From Aquabacterium sp. A3 (lineage in GTDB: Bacteria > Pseudomonadota > Gammaproteobacteria > Burkholderiales > Burkholderiaceae_C), in contig NZ_JBBPEV010000001.1 in NCBI RefSeq assembly GCF_038069945.1, forward strand, positions 992,001 to 1,056,000: a stretch of DNA of 64,000 nt, given 5' to 3'. Made by a program: the position numbers and the translations under genes. Numbering within the stretch: position 1 is the first letter of the stretch; the number at the start of each line of letters is the position of its first letter. Below, one piece after another: positions 45,800 to 55,572 of the stretch. The notes below the pieces were generated by a model, which was not told the origin of the DNA, searched no databases, and saw only the letters and a list, made by a program, of their open reading frames with translations.

Positions 45800-47203
45800 A
45801 TGAGAAAGCTCATTGCGTCCATCGCACTGGGACTTGCCGCCTTCGGTTTCCTGAGCACTTCGCACGCTCAAGATGCTGCTGTCGCCGAGCCCGCCGCGGC
45901 CATCGCCGTGGAAACAACCGTTGTCGAAGCTGCCCCGGCTGAGGCCGCACCAGCGGCTGAAGAAGCTGCCGCCCCCATCGTCGTCAAAGGCGACGTCACC
46001 TGGATGATGGTCTCGACCGTGCTGGTCATGCTGATGGTGCCGGGCCTGGCCCTGTTCTACGGCGGCCTGGTGCGCAGCAAGAACATGCTGTCGGTGCTGA
46101 TGCAGGTGCTGACGGTGTTCTCGCTGATCTCGGTGCTGTGGGCTGTTTACGGCTACAGCCTGGCGTTTGGTGGCGAGGGCCTGATCATCGGCGACCTGTC
46201 GAAGGTCTTCCTCAGTGGCGTGACCGCTGACTCGCTGGCCGACACCTTCACCGACAACGTGAAGATCCCCGAGTTCATCTTCATCGCCTTCCAGTGCACC
46301 TTCGCCGGTCTGACCTGCGCCCTGATCGTCGGCTCGTTCGCCGAGCGCATCAAGTTTGGTGCCGTGCTGCTGTTCTCGGTGCTGTGGTTCACCTTCAGCT
46401 ACATCCCCATCGCTCACATGGTGTGGGGCGTGGGCGGCTACCTGCTCGACAAGGGCGCGCTGGACTTCGCCGGCGGTACCGTGGTGCACATCAACGCCGC
46501 GATGGCCGGTCTGGTGGGCGCCTACATGGTGGGCAAGCGCATCGGTTACGGCAAAGAGGCCTTCACGCCTCACTCGCTGACGCTGACCATGGTGGGCGCT
46601 GCCCTGCTGTGGGTGGGCTGGTTCGGCTTCAACGCCGGCTCCAACCTGGAAGCCAACGGCGGCGCCGGTCTGGCCTTCGCCAACACGCTGTTCGCCACCG
46701 CCGCTGCTGTGCTGGCCTGGTCTGTGGGTGAGCTGCTGCTCAAGGGCAAGGCTTCGATGCTGGGCGCCGCTTCGGGTGCTGTGGCTGGTCTGGTGGCCAT
46801 CACCCCGGCTTGCGGCTCGGTGGGCCCGATGGGCGGCATCGTGATCGGTCTGGCTTCGGGCTTCCTGTGCCTGTGGGGCGTGAGCGGTCTGAAGAAGATG
46901 CTGGGTGCCGATGATTCGCTGGACGTGTTCGGCGTCCACGGCGTGGGCGGCATCGTGGGTGCCTTGCTGGTGGGCGTGTTCGCTGCCCCTGGCCTGGGTG
47001 GCACCGGCGCCGAAGACTTCTCGATCGGCTCTCAACTGCTGGTGCAGGCTGAAGGTGTCGTGATCACGATCATCTGGTCGGGCGTGGTGGCTGCCATCGC
47101 CTACAAGATCACCGACCTGGTCATCGGCCTGCGCGTCTCTGAAGAAGAAGAGCGCGAAGGTCTGGACATCACCTCGCACGGCGAAACTGCGTATCACAAG
47201 TGA
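45800..47203 (+). CDS. amtB: Ammonium transporter AmtB
   Basis: A 467-residue channel with a signal peptide (about 1-23, SIALGLAAFGFLSTSHA), an Ala/Glu-rich segment (to about 60) and eleven membrane helices. DVTWMMVSTVLVMLMVPGLA begins the first helix. YIPIAHMVWGVGGYL and DVFGVHGVGGIVGALL contain the paired pore histidines. The C-terminal tail (LRVSEEEEREGLDITSHGE) is the GlnK-contact region. It imports ammonia or ammonium when external levels are low. It is co-transcribed with glnK and ends at a strong terminator. Confidence 0.97.
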   Translation: MRKLIASIALGLAAFGFLSTSHAQDAAVAEPAAAIAVETTVVEAAPAEAAPAAEEAAAPIVVKGDVTWMMVSTVLVMLMVPGLALFYGGLVRSKNMLSVLMQVLTVFSLISVLWAVYGYSLAFGGEGLIIGDLSKVFLSGVTADSLADTFTDNVKIPEFIFIAFQCTFAGLTCALIVGSFAERIKFGAVLLFSVLWFTFSYIPIAHMVWGVGGYLLDKGALDFAGGTVVHINAAMAGLVGAYMVGKRIGYGKEAFTPHSLTLTMVGAALLWVGWFGFNAGSNLEANGGAGLAFANTLFATAAAVLAWSVGELLLKGKASMLGAASGAVAGLVAITPACGSVGPMGGIVIGLASGFLCLWGVSGLKKMLGADDSLDVFGVHGVGGIVGALLVGVFAAPGLGGTGAEDFSIGSQLLVQAEGVVITIIWSGVVAAIAYKITDLVIGLRVSEEEEREGLDITSHGETAYHK

Positions 47204-47243
47204 TGCGCCTGTCGGCCGGCCCGCCGGCTGACAGACACCCTCC

Positions 47244-47269
47244 AAAGGCCACCTTCGGGTGGCCTTTTT
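47244..47269 (+). terminator. Intrinsic terminator after amtB
   Basis: AAAGGCCACC and GGTGGCCTTT form a 10-bp stem with a TTCG tetraloop, continuing into TT. It ends the glnK-amtB transcript about 90 nt before gshA. Confidence 0.93.
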
Positions 47270-47359
47270 CATGGCGAGGCCACTGGCAACGCACGCCGTC
47301 CTGCAGCAACGGCAGGCTTTATCTAGAATGGGCAACCGACTTCAGCACAGCCCTCATCC

Positions 47360-48655
47360 ATGGTTCCCCATCTCATCACCGCCCTCACCGGTCCCATCAA
47401 CGAACTGGAACAGCGCATGCTGGAATCGGTGCCGGCCATCGAACGGTGGTTCAGGCTGGAGTGGATGGAGCACACGCCGCCGTTCTACACCTCGGTGGAC
47501 GTGCGCAACGCGGGCTTCAAACTGGCACCGGTGGACACCAACCTGTTTCCGGGTGGCTTCAACAACCTCACCCAGGAAATGATGCCCCTGGCCGTCCAGG
47601 CGGCCATGGCGGCCATCGAAAAAATCTGTCCTGAGGCCAAGAACCTCCTGCTCATTCCCGAGCGACACACGCGCAACACCTTCTACCTGACGAACGTGGC
47701 GCGGCTGATGGAAATCTTCACGCAGGCCGGACTCAACGTGCGCCTGGGCACGCTGGATGAAGCGATCACCGAGCCCATGGACATCACCTTGCCCGAGGGG
47801 CAGGTGCTGACCCTGGAGCCCCTGATCCGCACGCGCCACCGCCTGGGCCTGAAACACTTCGACCCCTGCACGATCTTGTTGAACAACGATCTGTCTGCCG
47901 GCATCCCCGAGGTGCTCAAAGGCCTGCACGAGCAATACCTGCTGCCACCGCTGCATGCCGGTTGGGCCGTGCGCCGCAAGAGCCAGCACTTTGCGGCCTA
48001 CGAAGAAGTGGCCAAAAAGTTTGCCAAGCTCATGGGCATGGACCCCTGGCTGATCAACCCCATGTATGCCGTGTGCGACGAGGTTGATTTTCAGGAAGGC
48101 ACGGGCATGGAGTGCCTGCAGACCCAGGTGGACACCTTGCTGGGCAAGGTGCGGCGCAAGTACAAGGAATACGGCATCAATGAAAAGCCGTTCGTGGTGG
48201 TCAAGGCCGACAATGGCACGTATGGCATGGGCATCATGACGGTGCGCGACGCCAAGGAGGTGGTGGACCTGAACCGCCGCACGCGCAACAAGATGTCGGT
48301 GGTCAAGGATGGGCAGGCGGTCAGCAAGGTGCTGATCCAGGAAGGCGTGCCCACCTACGAGCAGATGAACGATGCGGTGGCCGAACCGGTGGTCTACATG
48401 ATCGACCGCTACGTGGTGGGCGGCTTCTACCGCGTGCACGCCGAACGGGGTGTGGACGAGAACCTGAACGCACCAGGATCGAGCTTTGTGCCTCTGGCCT
48501 TCGCCGAGCCCAGCCACCTGCCGCGCCCTGGGGTCAAGCCCGGCGCCAGTGCACCCAATCGCTTCTACATGTACGGCGTGATCGGGCGGCTGGCGATGCT
48601 GGCGGCCAGCTACGAGCTGGAGGCGACCGACCCCGACGCCGAAACCTACACCTGA
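47360..48655 (+). CDS. gshA: Glutamate-cysteine ligase
   Basis: Catalyses the first step of glutathione synthesis, joining glutamate to cysteine. This 431-residue protein belongs to the form found in betaproteobacteria and acidithiobacilli, distinct from E. coli GshA. Recognisable stretches are [34 protein letters not shown], the ATP-grasp-like [20 protein letters not shown] and [20 protein letters not shown]. The partner gshB lies 3.2 kb downstream on the same strand, separated by kup and benE. Confidence 0.93.
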   Translation: MVPHLITALTGPINELEQRMLESVPAIERWFRLEWMEHTPPFYTSVDVRNAGFKLAPVDTNLFPGGFNNLTQEMMPLAVQAAMAAIEKICPEAKNLLLIPERHTRNTFYLTNVARLMEIFTQAGLNVRLGTLDEAITEPMDITLPEGQVLTLEPLIRTRHRLGLKHFDPCTILLNNDLSAGIPEVLKGLHEQYLLPPLHAGWAVRRKSQHFAAYEEVAKKFAKLMGMDPWLINPMYAVCDEVDFQEGTGMECLQTQVDTLLGKVRRKYKEYGINEKPFVVVKADNGTYGMGIMTVRDAKEVVDLNRRTRNKMSVVKDGQAVSKVLIQEGVPTYEQMNDAVAEPVVYMIDRYVVGGFYRVHAERGVDENLNAPGSSFVPLAFAEPSHLPRPGVKPGASAPNRFYMYGVIGRLAMLAASYELEATDPDAETYT

Positions 48656-48759
48656 GGTGTCTGCCTGCGTGCTTTGTACCTGACAACCCCTCACTCCGGG
48701 TGAGATTCAGGGCCGTTCGCGCGCACAATGGCAGGCTTGAAGACTTGTGGTTCACGTCC

Positions 48760-50646
48760 GTGCAGCATCCTGATCAGGCCTCACTGAGCGGCAAACAGCT
48801 GGCCGCCCTGACCCTGGGCGCCATCGGCGTCGTTTATGGCGACATCGGCACCAGCCCCCTGTATGCACTCAAAGAGGTGTTTGCACATGGTCGGCTGCCA
48901 CTGAATCCCGAGAACATCATGGGCATCTTGTCCTTGATGTTCTGGACGCTGACCATCATCGTGTCACTGAAATACGTGACCTTGATCCTGCGTGCCGACA
49001 ACAACGGCGAAGGGGGCTTGATCGCCATGCTGGCGCTGGCCTCCACGGCCGTGGCCGACAAGCCCGCCCTGCGCAGCAAGCTGCTGTTGCTGGGCATCTT
49101 CGGCACGGCCATTTTCTTTGGCGATGGGGTGATCACCCCCGCCATTTCGGTGCTGTCGGCCGTGGAAGGGCTGGAAGTGGCCGCGCCGGGCCTTGAACGA
49201 TTCGTGGTGCCGGTGACCCTGGTAGTGTTGACCGCCTTGTTTGTGGTGCAACGGCATGGCACCGGTGGCATCGGCAAGTTCTTCGGCCCCATCACCCTGG
49301 TGTGGTTCCTGGTGCTGGCGGTGTTGGGGCTGGTTCATGTGGCCAAGAACCCGGCCGTGCTGGTGGCGGTCAGCCCGCACTATGCGCTGGGCTTCATCCT
49401 CGATCATCCCGGGCTGGCGTTCCTGGCGCTGGGCGCCCTCATCCTGTGCGCTACCGGTGCTGAGGCGCTGTACGCCGACATGGGCCATTTCGGCAAGAAG
49501 CCCATCCGCCTGGCGTGGTTCAGCCTGGTGATGCCCGCCCTGCTGCTGAACTACTTCGGACAAGGGGCCATGCTGCTGGCCCACCCCGAGAACGTCAGCA
49601 ACCCGTTTTACGAGATGGCGCCGCACTGGGCGCTGTACCCGCTGGTCGGGCTGGCCACCTGCGCCACCGTGATCGCCTCTCAGGCACTGATCTCGGCGGC
49701 CTTCTCGGTGACCAAACAGGTGATCCAGCTGGGCTACATGCCCCGGCTGCGCGTGCTGCACACCTCGGTGAATGCCGCCGGACAGGTCTACATCCCCTTC
49801 GTGAACTGGGCGCTGTATGGCTGCATCGTGCTGGCCGTGGGCTTCTTCGGCTCCAGCACCAAGCTGGCCGCGGCTTACGGCATCACCGTGACGATCGACA
49901 TGCTCATCACCACGGTCATGACCTTCTTCGTGATTCGTCATGCCTGGAAGATGTCCTTGTGGCTTTGCATCGGTGCCACGGGCTTCTTTTTCGTGATCGA
50001 CCTGCTGTTCTTCTCTGCGAACGTGCTGAAGATCGCCGATGGTGGCTGGTTCCCGCTGATGATCGGCGTGATCATGTTCGCCCTCATGACCACGTGGCGC
50101 GACGGACGGCACCTGCTCAGTGAACGCCTGCGCAGTGACGCGATCGAGTTGAAATCGTTTCTGGAGGCCGTGTTCATCAGCCCGCCGCAACGGGTGGCCG
50201 GCACGGCGGTGTTCCTCAATGCCGACGCAGGCACCACCCCGAATGCGCTGCTGCACAACCTGAAGCACAACAAGGTGCTGCACCAGCAAAACCTGTTCGT
50301 GACCGTGCGATCCCACGAGGTGCCATGGATCGGGTTCAACAAGCGCGTGGAGGTGGAGTCGCTGGGGCACAACTGCTGGCAGGTGATGCTGCACTTCGGC
50401 TTCAAGAATGAACCCGACGTGCCCGAGGCGCTGAAGTTGCTCAAGCACCAAGGCATCCAGCTCGACGACATGGAGACCAGCTACTTCCTGTCTCGTGACA
50501 TCGTGATCCCCACGATCGGCAGTGGCATGGCCCCGTGGCGCGAAAAGCTGTTTGCCAGCATGCACCGCAACGCGTCTGGCGTGGCTGATTTCCTGAGCCT
50601 GCCCACCAACCGCGTGGTCGAGTTGGGCTCCAAGGTGGAGCTCTGA
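48760..50646 (+). CDS. kup: Low-affinity potassium transporter Kup
   Basis: A proton-coupled potassium importer. [20 protein letters not shown] is the family signature. About twelve membrane helices fill the first 430 residues, followed by a cytoplasmic domain of about 200 residues ([20 protein letters not shown]). From the GTG at 48760 the length is 628, matching the family; an earlier GTG at 48700 would add 20 residues, and neither has a clear ribosome site. It lies between gshA and gshB. Glutathione gates potassium efflux through Kef systems in other bacteria, so a functional link is conceivable but unproven. Confidence 0.95.
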   Translation: MQHPDQASLSGKQLAALTLGAIGVVYGDIGTSPLYALKEVFAHGRLPLNPENIMGILSLMFWTLTIIVSLKYVTLILRADNNGEGGLIAMLALASTAVADKPALRSKLLLLGIFGTAIFFGDGVITPAISVLSAVEGLEVAAPGLERFVVPVTLVVLTALFVVQRHGTGGIGKFFGPITLVWFLVLAVLGLVHVAKNPAVLVAVSPHYALGFILDHPGLAFLALGALILCATGAEALYADMGHFGKKPIRLAWFSLVMPALLLNYFGQGAMLLAHPENVSNPFYEMAPHWALYPLVGLATCATVIASQALISAAFSVTKQVIQLGYMPRLRVLHTSVNAAGQVYIPFVNWALYGCIVLAVGFFGSSTKLAAAYGITVTIDMLITTVMTFFVIRHAWKMSLWLCIGATGFFFVIDLLFFSANVLKIADGGWFPLMIGVIMFALMTTWRDGRHLLSERLRSDAIELKSFLEAVFISPPQRVAGTAVFLNADAGTTPNALLHNLKHNKVLHQQNLFVTVRSHEVPWIGFNKRVEVESLGHNCWQVMLHFGFKNEPDVPEALKLLKHQGIQLDDMETSYFLSRDIVIPTIGSGMAPWREKLFASMHRNASGVADFLSLPTNRVVELGSKVEL

Positions 50647-50650
50647 CACC

Positions 50651-51862
50651 TTGGCTGGCACCGGCCCACTGCACCAGGCCTGGCGAGACAGCCATCCCAT
50701 GGCCGTGTCGGCGGGCTTTGTGGCCACCCTGGTGGGCTTCACCAGCACGATCGCCCTGATCTTTCATGCCGCCAGCGCGCTGGGTGCCTCGGCCGATCAG
50801 ATCACCTCATGGGTGCTGGCGCTGGGTGTGGGCATGGGCGTGGCCACCATCGGCTTGTCCCTGTGGACACGCATCCCCATACTGATCACCTGGTCCACGC
50901 CTGGTGCGGCCGTGATCGCCAGTGCTGCGGCCGGCGTGAGTCTGCCTGAAGCGGTGGGAGCGTTCGTGCTGTGTGGCGTGCTGATGGCGCTCAGTGGCAT
51001 GACGGGGTGGTTCGAGCGCCTGATGAACCGCATCCCCCTGGCCCTGGCCTCCAGCCTGTTGGCGGGCATTCTGGCCAAATTTGCCTTGATGTCCTTCGCC
51101 GCAGCCACGGCGCAACCCCTGATGATCATCAGCATGCTGCTCATTTACCTGGTGGGCAAACGGTGGTGGCCGCGCTACGCGGTGCTGGGTGTGTTGATCG
51201 GGGGCAGTGTGGTGGCCGGCCTCCAAGGGCTGCTGGACACGCGCCAGATGACGCTGCAGCTGGCTCAACCCGTGTGGGTCACCCCAGCCTGGTCATGGCA
51301 GGCGATGTTGGGCATGGGCTTGCCCCTGTTCATCGTCACCATGGCGTCGCAAGCAGTACCAGGGGTCTCGGCGATCCGCGTCTCGGGGTACCGTCCGCCC
51401 GTGTCGTCACTGATGAGCTGGTCTGGCATCACCACGGTGCTGCTGGCCCCATTGGGTGGCTACGCCTTCAACCTGGCGGCCATCACCGCTGCCATCGTGC
51501 TCAACCCCCATGCACACCCACAAACCCACCAGCGCTACACCGCCGCCGTCTGGGCAGGCTTGTTCTACATTGGCATGGGCTTGCTGGGTGGTGCAGTGGC
51601 AGGCTTGCTGGCCGCCTTCCCGGCCGCACTCATCCTGGGGGTGGCGGGCCTGGCCTTGCTGGGCACGATCGCCAACGGGATGGCTTCTGCGCTGGCCGAA
51701 CCCCGCAGCCGTGAGGCGGCCATCATCACCTTCCTGGTCACCTTGTCGGGCGTGACGCTGCTGGGCGTGGGCTCGGCATTCTGGGGGCTGGTGGCCGGTG
51801 GCCTGACGCTGTTCGTGGAACACTATCGAAGCCGTCCGGACGCGCTGGACAACATGCCCTGA
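50651..51862 (+). CDS. benE: BenE-family benzoate/H+ symporter
   Basis: A 403-residue membrane protein with about twelve helices. VSAGFVATLVGFTSTIALIF, TRIPILITWSTPGAAVIASA and FIVTMASQAVPGVSAIRVSGY are typical of BenE. The start is a TTG with GGTGGAG ten nt upstream, inside the end of kup; an ATG at 50699 lacks a ribosome site. BenE imports benzoate or related aromatic acids, but no benzoate breakdown gene is in the window, so the substrate here is open. It sits 4 nt after kup and 6 nt before gshB. Confidence 0.88.
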   Translation: MAGTGPLHQAWRDSHPMAVSAGFVATLVGFTSTIALIFHAASALGASADQITSWVLALGVGMGVATIGLSLWTRIPILITWSTPGAAVIASAAAGVSLPEAVGAFVLCGVLMALSGMTGWFERLMNRIPLALASSLLAGILAKFALMSFAAATAQPLMIISMLLIYLVGKRWWPRYAVLGVLIGGSVVAGLQGLLDTRQMTLQLAQPVWVTPAWSWQAMLGMGLPLFIVTMASQAVPGVSAIRVSGYRPPVSSLMSWSGITTVLLAPLGGYAFNLAAITAAIVLNPHAHPQTHQRYTAAVWAGLFYIGMGLLGGAVAGLLAAFPAALILGVAGLALLGTIANGMASALAEPRSREAAIITFLVTLSGVTLLGVGSAFWGLVAGGLTLFVEHYRSRPDALDNMP

Positions 51863-51868
51863 AACGCC

Positions 51869-52834
51869 ATGAAACTGCTCTTTGTTGCCGACCCCCTCGA
51901 TACATTCAAGATCCACAAGGACAGCACGTTCGCGATGATGCGCGAAGCAGCCTCGCGCGGACACACGCTGTGGGCCTGCGAGCCGCAGGATCTGGTGTGG
52001 CAGAAGGGCTCGACGGTACAGGCCCAGGCACGCGAAATCCGGCTGACGGGGCAGGCGCCCGAGTGGTTCACGGTGCAAGACACGCGCGTGCTGTCACTGC
52101 ATGAGGTGGGCGCCGTGTTGATGCGCAAAGACCCGCCCTTTGACGCTGAATACGTCTACGCCACGCACCTGCTGACGCAGGCACAACGAGAAGGTGCGCG
52201 GGTGTTCAACCGCCCGGACGCCTTGCGCGCCCACCCTGAAAAGCTCGCCATCCTGGAATTTCCGCAGCACATCGCACCCACGCTGGTGACCCGCGACATC
52301 AACGCGGTTCGGGCCTTCCACGCGCAACACCGCGATGTCATCCTCAAGCCGCTGGATGGCATGGGCGGCATGGGCATCTTTCGGGTGAAAGACGATGGGC
52401 TCAACCTGGGCAGCATCGCCGAGACCCTCACACGGGATGGCCGCCAGACCATCATGGTGCAGGCCTTTCTGCCCGCCATCGCCGCCGGCGACAAACGCGT
52501 GCTGCTGATTGACGGCGAACCCGTGCCCTACGCGCTGGCCCGCATACCGCAAGGCGGCGAGGTGCGCGGCAACCTGGCCGCTGGCGGCAAAGGCGTGGCC
52601 CAGGCCCTGAGCGACAGCGACTGGGCGCTGGCCAGGCACTTGGGCCCCATCCTGGCGGCGCGTGGTTTGCTGCTGGTGGGCCTGGACATCATCGGCGACC
52701 GCCTGACCGAAATCAACGTCACCAGCCCCACGTGCTTTCAGGAAATCACCGATCAGACGGGCTACAACGTGGCCCAGCGGTTCGTGGACGCACTCGAACA
52801 ACAGCTGGCAGCGGGGGCTCAGGCGGGCGGTTGA
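51869..52834 (+). CDS. gshB: Glutathione synthetase
   Basis: Adds glycine to gamma-glutamylcysteine, completing glutathione. An ATP-grasp enzyme of 321 residues: MKLLFVADPLDTFKIHKDST, MRKDPPFDAEYVYATHLL, VILKPLDGMGGMGIFRVKDD, EVRGNLAAGGKGVAQAL and the metal-binding EINVTSPTCFQEI are all typical of GshB. Its last 16 nt overlap the 3' end of the convergent response regulator gene, leaving no room for a separate terminator. Confidence 0.97.
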   Translation: MKLLFVADPLDTFKIHKDSTFAMMREAASRGHTLWACEPQDLVWQKGSTVQAQAREIRLTGQAPEWFTVQDTRVLSLHEVGAVLMRKDPPFDAEYVYATHLLTQAQREGARVFNRPDALRAHPEKLAILEFPQHIAPTLVTRDINAVRAFHAQHRDVILKPLDGMGGMGIFRVKDDGLNLGSIAETLTRDGRQTIMVQAFLPAIAAGDKRVLLIDGEPVPYALARIPQGGEVRGNLAAGGKGVAQALSDSDWALARHLGPILAARGLLLVGLDIIGDRLTEINVTSPTCFQEITDQTGYNVAQRFVDALEQQLAAGAQAGG

Positions 52835-53556
52835 TCCAGCGCCCCCAGCAAGCCTCGCCGACTGGCCTCGTAAACGGCCTGCCCGCGCGAATGCACGGCC
52901 AGCTTGCCGTACAGCTTCTTGATGTAGGTCTGCACCGTGTGCACGGTGATGCCTTGCTGACGGGCAATCTCGGCATACGAAAAGCCGCGCGCAATGTAGC
53001 CCAGCACCTCGTGCTCGCGCGGGCTGAGTGCAACGTGGGGGTCTTCTTGCCCCGCCCCCGTTGACGAGGACTTGTTTGGTGGGGTCGCCGAGCCCGTGGC
53101 ACCGGCCAAGGTCTGCTGGGGCTGCATGCGCCGCAACAGGTGCCTGGCGATCATGGGCGAAATGGGTGAGGCGCCTCGCTTCACAGCCAACAAGGTTTCC
53201 GCAATGTCGGTGGCGTCGTCATCCTTGTGCACATAGCCCACGGCACCGGCCTCGATGCTGGCCACGGCACTGGCTTCATCGCCGAACATGGACACGACCA
53301 GCATGTCGCAGCCTGGCCACCGGTCTCGCACGTGCTGCAGCAAGCTCAGCCCGCTGCCGTCTGGCAAGCCCAGGTCCACCAACAACAGATCAGCGCCCTG
53401 CCGCCCAAACCAGGTCAGGGCAGGTGACAAGGTGCCGAACGAGGCGGCCAGCACGAGTTGGGGGTTGTGCCGGACGCATTGTTCCAGGTGATGACGGGTG
53501 TGGGCATTGTCTTCAACGATGACCACCCGCCACGTCTGGCCAGCAAAATCGCTCAT
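52819..53556 (-). CDS. NarL/FixJ-family response regulator
   Basis: A 245-residue regulator. The receiver domain (about 8-125) has the phosphoacceptor D61 in LLLVDLGLPDGSG, the acidic pocket IVEDN and a Lys in GYVHKDDDA. After a linker, a LuxR-type HTH (about 175-235, LSPREHEVLGYIARGFSYAE and QGITVHTVQTYIKKLYGKLA) binds DNA. Its start overlaps the stop of the upstream kinase gene in an ATGA, so the two form a coupled two-component system. The targets are not known. Confidence 0.93.
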   Translation of the reverse strand: MSDFAGQTWRVVIVEDNAHTRHHLEQCVRHNPQLVLAASFGTLSPALTWFGRQGADLLLVDLGLPDGSGLSLLQHVRDRWPGCDMLVVSMFGDEASAVASIEAGAVGYVHKDDDATDIAETLLAVKRGASPISPMIARHLLRRMQPQQTLAGATGSATPPNKSSSTGAGQEDPHVALSPREHEVLGYIARGFSYAEIARQQGITVHTVQTYIKKLYGKLAVHSRGQAVYEASRRGLLGALDQPPA

Positions 53557-55469
53557 GCTGCGGAGGATAAACCACTCTGCCCCGCGAACTCCCAGGGCAG
53601 GCTCAACCGAACCTCCAACCCGCCTTGGGCCAGAGGCAGAAACGAGAGTTCGGCACCGAGGACGGCCGCCCGCCCTTGCATGCTTTGCAGGCCTTGTCCG
53701 GGCACATGCTCAGCGCTCAGCCCACGGCCGTTGTCGATGAGGCTCAGCACCAGGTGGTCTGCATCCTGTCTGGCCATCAGCACCAGGCGGGTGGCACCAC
53801 CGTGCTGCAAGGCATTGGACATGGCCTCGAACAAAATGTACTGAACCTGCCGCAACGCGGGGGGCGCGCCCAGCGGCCACGACGACAGCTCAGGCACGTC
53901 CCAGACCAGCTCAATGCCCGAGGCCTTCAGCCTGGGGGCCATGCGGTAGCGTAGGCTGGCCAGCAGGCCCACCATGTCGCCGGGTTGCAGTTGCATGGCA
54001 TCGACCGACAGCTTCAGCTGGTCCAGCGAGTCACGCAAGGTTTGAGTCACCAAGGGCAAATCCACATCATCGTGCGCAGACACCTGCAGTTGCCGCAGGG
54101 CCGAGCTGAGGTGAGCCCCCACGCCGTCGTGCATGTCCTGCAAGATGCGGCTTCGCTCCGCCGACACGGCCTGGCTGCGCTCCATGGCCGCCAGCTTGGC
54201 AAAGCTGTCGCGCAACTCTCGTTCGCGCTGGGCCACACGGGCCGACAAGGTGCGGTTGAGTTCATGCAGGGCCCGCCTGGAGCGGCCGAATTCGCCGGCC
54301 AGCAGCACAAAGATGAGGCAGACATTGACCGGCGCGATGAAGGGCAGGATGTAAATCTCGTCAAACCCCAGCCAACCCAGCTCGATCGACAGGTCGTGGC
54401 TGGCGGCGGCCATCATCAGGCCAATGCCCAGCAGCAGCCACAGGCCCTCGGCCTGCTTTTGTCGAACGATCGAATAGATCGCCCGTGCCACCCCGCCCAA
54501 CGCCAGCAGGTAGATGGCGCCATAGATGATGGTCTGGGTGCGCGTGGTGGGCGACATCAGCAGCGCCGCCGGTGACACCACGATCATGATCCACGCCAGG
54601 CGCTCCGGCCAGACCACGCGGCCGCCACCATAGCGGTAGTAGTACATGCAGATCAACAACAAGGACCACGCCGTGAGGAAAAAAGCCAGGTTCTCCCACA
54701 ACACCACCGGGCTCAATGGGTTGGGCGCCACCATCACCGAAGTGCCTGTACTCCACATCAGCGCGGCCGCGCTGATGTAGCCCACCGACACCTGAGCCCG
54801 ATCTCGCAGCCAGATGATGGCCATCACCACACCCAGCGCAAACAAGGCGATGTTGGCCACCGTGACACCGTCTGCCTGCAACCAGCGGCGGTGATCATGC
54901 ACCTGGGCAAGCTGCGCTGCAGGCCCCACCTGGATGGGCGCCAGCCCGTGACGACGCAACTGCCCACTGACCACGCGCACGTGGATGACGTTGTCTCCGG
55001 GCACCCACGCACTGGACGGCACATTGACCAGCAAAGGCGTGTACCAGTTGCGAGTGACAGGATCAACCAGGGAGCCGGTGTAGGCCATGGCCGTGCCGTT
55101 CACCCACACCTGGGCGTTCATCACGACGCGAGGCAGGTGGACCGCCCACGTGTCCGTGGGTGTGGACGGCAATCGCACCTTGAATCGATACCACATGGTG
55201 CCCTGAAAACCAGGGTGCGTTCGCGACCAGAGGTGAGGCAGGCGCGCATGCAACCACGCCGCATCGTCATCAGGGGGGCGCGCACCTGCGCCCACCACCA
55301 GGCAGGCCGCATCCAGGGTGGTCACCTCATGCAAGGGCAACCACACCGTGGGTGCGGCGGCGGCCTCCAACGCCTGAGGGGTGGCTCCCGCCCATGCCGG
55401 CCTCAGCCCGCCCAGGCAGCACCACAGCAGGGCCAACACCCCCCATGCAATCCGTCGCATCCAAGTCAT
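53553..55469 (-). CDS. Sensor histidine kinase with 7TMR-DISM-like input and HisKA_3 domain
   Basis: A 638-residue kinase. Signal peptide, then a periplasmic beta-rich domain (about 25-185, TMWYRFKVRLPSTPTDTWAV and VMNAQVWVNGTAMAYTG), then about seven membrane helices (about 200-400), a coiled coil, and HisKA_3 with the phosphoacceptor in LQDMHDGVGAHLSSALRQL. A compact HATPase follows (EAMSNALQHGGATRL, DNGRGLSAEHVPGQGLQSM). This layout resembles 7TMR-DISM receptors, whose extracellular domains often bind carbohydrates or other small molecules. It feeds the coupled NarL-type regulator. The start at 55469 places the signal peptide first. Confidence 0.87.
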   Translation of the reverse strand: MTWMRRIAWGVLALLWCCLGGLRPAWAGATPQALEAAAAPTVWLPLHEVTTLDAACLVVGAGARPPDDDAAWLHARLPHLWSRTHPGFQGTMWYRFKVRLPSTPTDTWAVHLPRVVMNAQVWVNGTAMAYTGSLVDPVTRNWYTPLLVNVPSSAWVPGDNVIHVRVVSGQLRRHGLAPIQVGPAAQLAQVHDHRRWLQADGVTVANIALFALGVVMAIIWLRDRAQVSVGYISAAALMWSTGTSVMVAPNPLSPVVLWENLAFFLTAWSLLLICMYYYRYGGGRVVWPERLAWIMIVVSPAALLMSPTTRTQTIIYGAIYLLALGGVARAIYSIVRQKQAEGLWLLLGIGLMMAAASHDLSIELGWLGFDEIYILPFIAPVNVCLIFVLLAGEFGRSRRALHELNRTLSARVAQRERELRDSFAKLAAMERSQAVSAERSRILQDMHDGVGAHLSSALRQLQVSAHDDVDLPLVTQTLRDSLDQLKLSVDAMQLQPGDMVGLLASLRYRMAPRLKASGIELVWDVPELSSWPLGAPPALRQVQYILFEAMSNALQHGGATRLVLMARQDADHLVLSLIDNGRGLSAEHVPGQGLQSMQGRAAVLGAELSFLPLAQGGLEVRLSLPWEFAGQSGLSSAA

Positions 55470-55572
55470 GGCGTGGATTGTCGCTGCGCGGCCCTGGAAT
55501 GACACTCCCTGAGACCGGGTGAGACTGGGCGACAATCAAGGCCCTGCACCCCGCATCTTTTCATCCAGCAAA

